From the NCBI GenBank assembly GCA_020433785.1, contig JAGRCC010000219.1, forward strand, positions 1-6,127: a stretch of 6,127 bases of DNA, written 5' to 3'. Below, one piece after another: positions 5,693 through 6,127 of this stretch. The number at the start of each line of letters is the position of its first letter. Within the stretch, counting starts at the first letter, position 1. The notes beneath the pieces were generated by a model. It did not search any database. It was not told where the DNA came from and worked only from the letters and a program-made list of their open reading frames with translations. The DNA is from Anaerolineae bacterium (GTDB lineage: Bacteria; Chloroflexota; Anaerolineae; 4572-78; J111). A program made the translations under genes and the position numbers.

Positions 5693-6127
5693 TCAGCTAG
5701 AGAGCAGCGAGCGGGCTTGCTTGAAGACATCGTTCAGCATGGTTTGGGTTAGCCGGCCGGTGTTGGTGTTTTGGCGGCTGGGGTGGTAGCAGGTCAGGAT
5801 ATGGGGCAGCTGCGGGTGGGTCATGGCGGGCGGATAGTGCAGCGCGTGCCCGAATTTCAGGCGCGGGAATTTATAGCCTAACTCGCCCAGTACGCGGCGA
5901 CAGCCATCGAAAGCCACGAGGCCCAGCGTCACGATCACTTCGATTTGCGGCATCAATTGGAGTTCGCGGGCCAGGTAGGGGCGGCAGGTGTTCAACTCGT
6001 CGGCGGTGGGGCGATTGGCCGGCGGCGCACAGCGCCCGGCGGCGGTGATAAAGGCATCGGTTAAGACCATGCCGTCATCTTGATGGCGGGAGGTCGGTTG
6101 GCTGGCAAAACCGGCTTCGTAGAGGGC
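5693..6127 (-). CDS. Uracil-DNA glycosylase, family 4/5 type (probably family 5, UdgB), 5' end outside the window
   Basis: Base-excision-repair enzyme that removes uracil (and, in family 5, other deaminated bases) from DNA. Only the last 144 residues are visible. The frame is open to the window edge: 19 codons precede the internal ATG at 6070, and they carry family-like residues (LYEAGFASQPTS), so that ATG is not the real start. Visible motifs: ITAAGRCAPPANRPT and NTCRPYL, whose two Cys (about 33 and 48) match the second pair of the 4Fe-4S ligands in this family; VTLGLVAFD; FGHALHYP; and the C-terminal HPSRQNTNTGRLT (about 115-127) carrying the uracil-recognition HPS. That last motif points to family 5 rather than family 4. 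The catalytic motif A and the first two Cys lie outside. A perfect palindrome begins 16 bp past the TGA stop and may end its transcript. Confidence 0.9.
   Translation of the reverse strand, partial: ALYEAGFASQPTSRHQDDGMVLTDAFITAAGRCAPPANRPTADELNTCRPYLARELQLMPQIEVIVTLGLVAFDGCRRVLGELGYKFPRLKFGHALHYPPAMTHPQLPHILTCYHPSRQNTNTGRLTQTMLNDVFKQARSLLSS

Noticed and set aside
6014..6070. ATG at 6070 as the start of the uracil-DNA glycosylase
   Set aside because: The frame is open to the window edge and the upstream codons encode family-like residues; the Fe-S cysteines and catalytic motif A required by the family would be missing.
1..6127. A complete diversity-generating retroelement in the window
   Set aside because: No reverse transcriptase, accessory protein or A-rich template repeat was seen on either strand; only the target-like C-terminus is present.

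Overview
The window most resembles a moderately GC-rich environmental bacterium. My best guess is Chloroflexota (Anaerolineae-like), based on a long NACHT protein ending in a formylglycine-generating-enzyme-like (FGE/C-type-lectin fold) domain, a CNB-patatin protein and short palindromic repeats between genes. This is a judgement from gene style, not from a marker gene.

All recognisable genes lie on the minus strand, so transcription runs from high to low coordinates. (1) 5693 to the right edge: C-terminal part of a family 4/5-type uracil-DNA glycosylase, most like family 5 (UdgB), with its start outside the window. (2) 3842-5503: a complete 553-residue patatin-like phospholipase with an N-terminal cyclic-nucleotide-binding domain and a degenerate MinD/ParA-like middle region. 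(3) 284-3342: a STAND-type NACHT NTPase with a C-terminal FGE-sulfatase-like domain. Its reading frame breaks inside a run of six G. Adding one G, or a -1 slip, restores one protein of about 1019 residues. As sequenced, the frames are 733-3342 and 284-925.

The genes do not form a tight operon (gaps of 189 and 493 bp), and I see no shared pathway. The NACHT protein is the best candidate for a conflict or defence role: a P-loop switch joined to a C-type-lectin-fold sensor whose C-terminal layout resembles, without proving, diversity-generating-retroelement target proteins.

The non-coding DNA is unusually structured. Each of the three gene-free stretches contains the 10-mer gtaggacaaa or its reverse complement: as a perfect loopless 48-bp palindrome (5630-5677), as a half-site at the left edge (1-16) and as a degenerate hairpin (3747-3767). 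The 493-bp gap at 3349-3841 also holds a roughly 317-bp imperfect inverted-repeat element (3426-3742) with nested inverted and 30-bp tandem repeats, which looks like a MITE or composite REP element lying upstream of the NACHT promoter.
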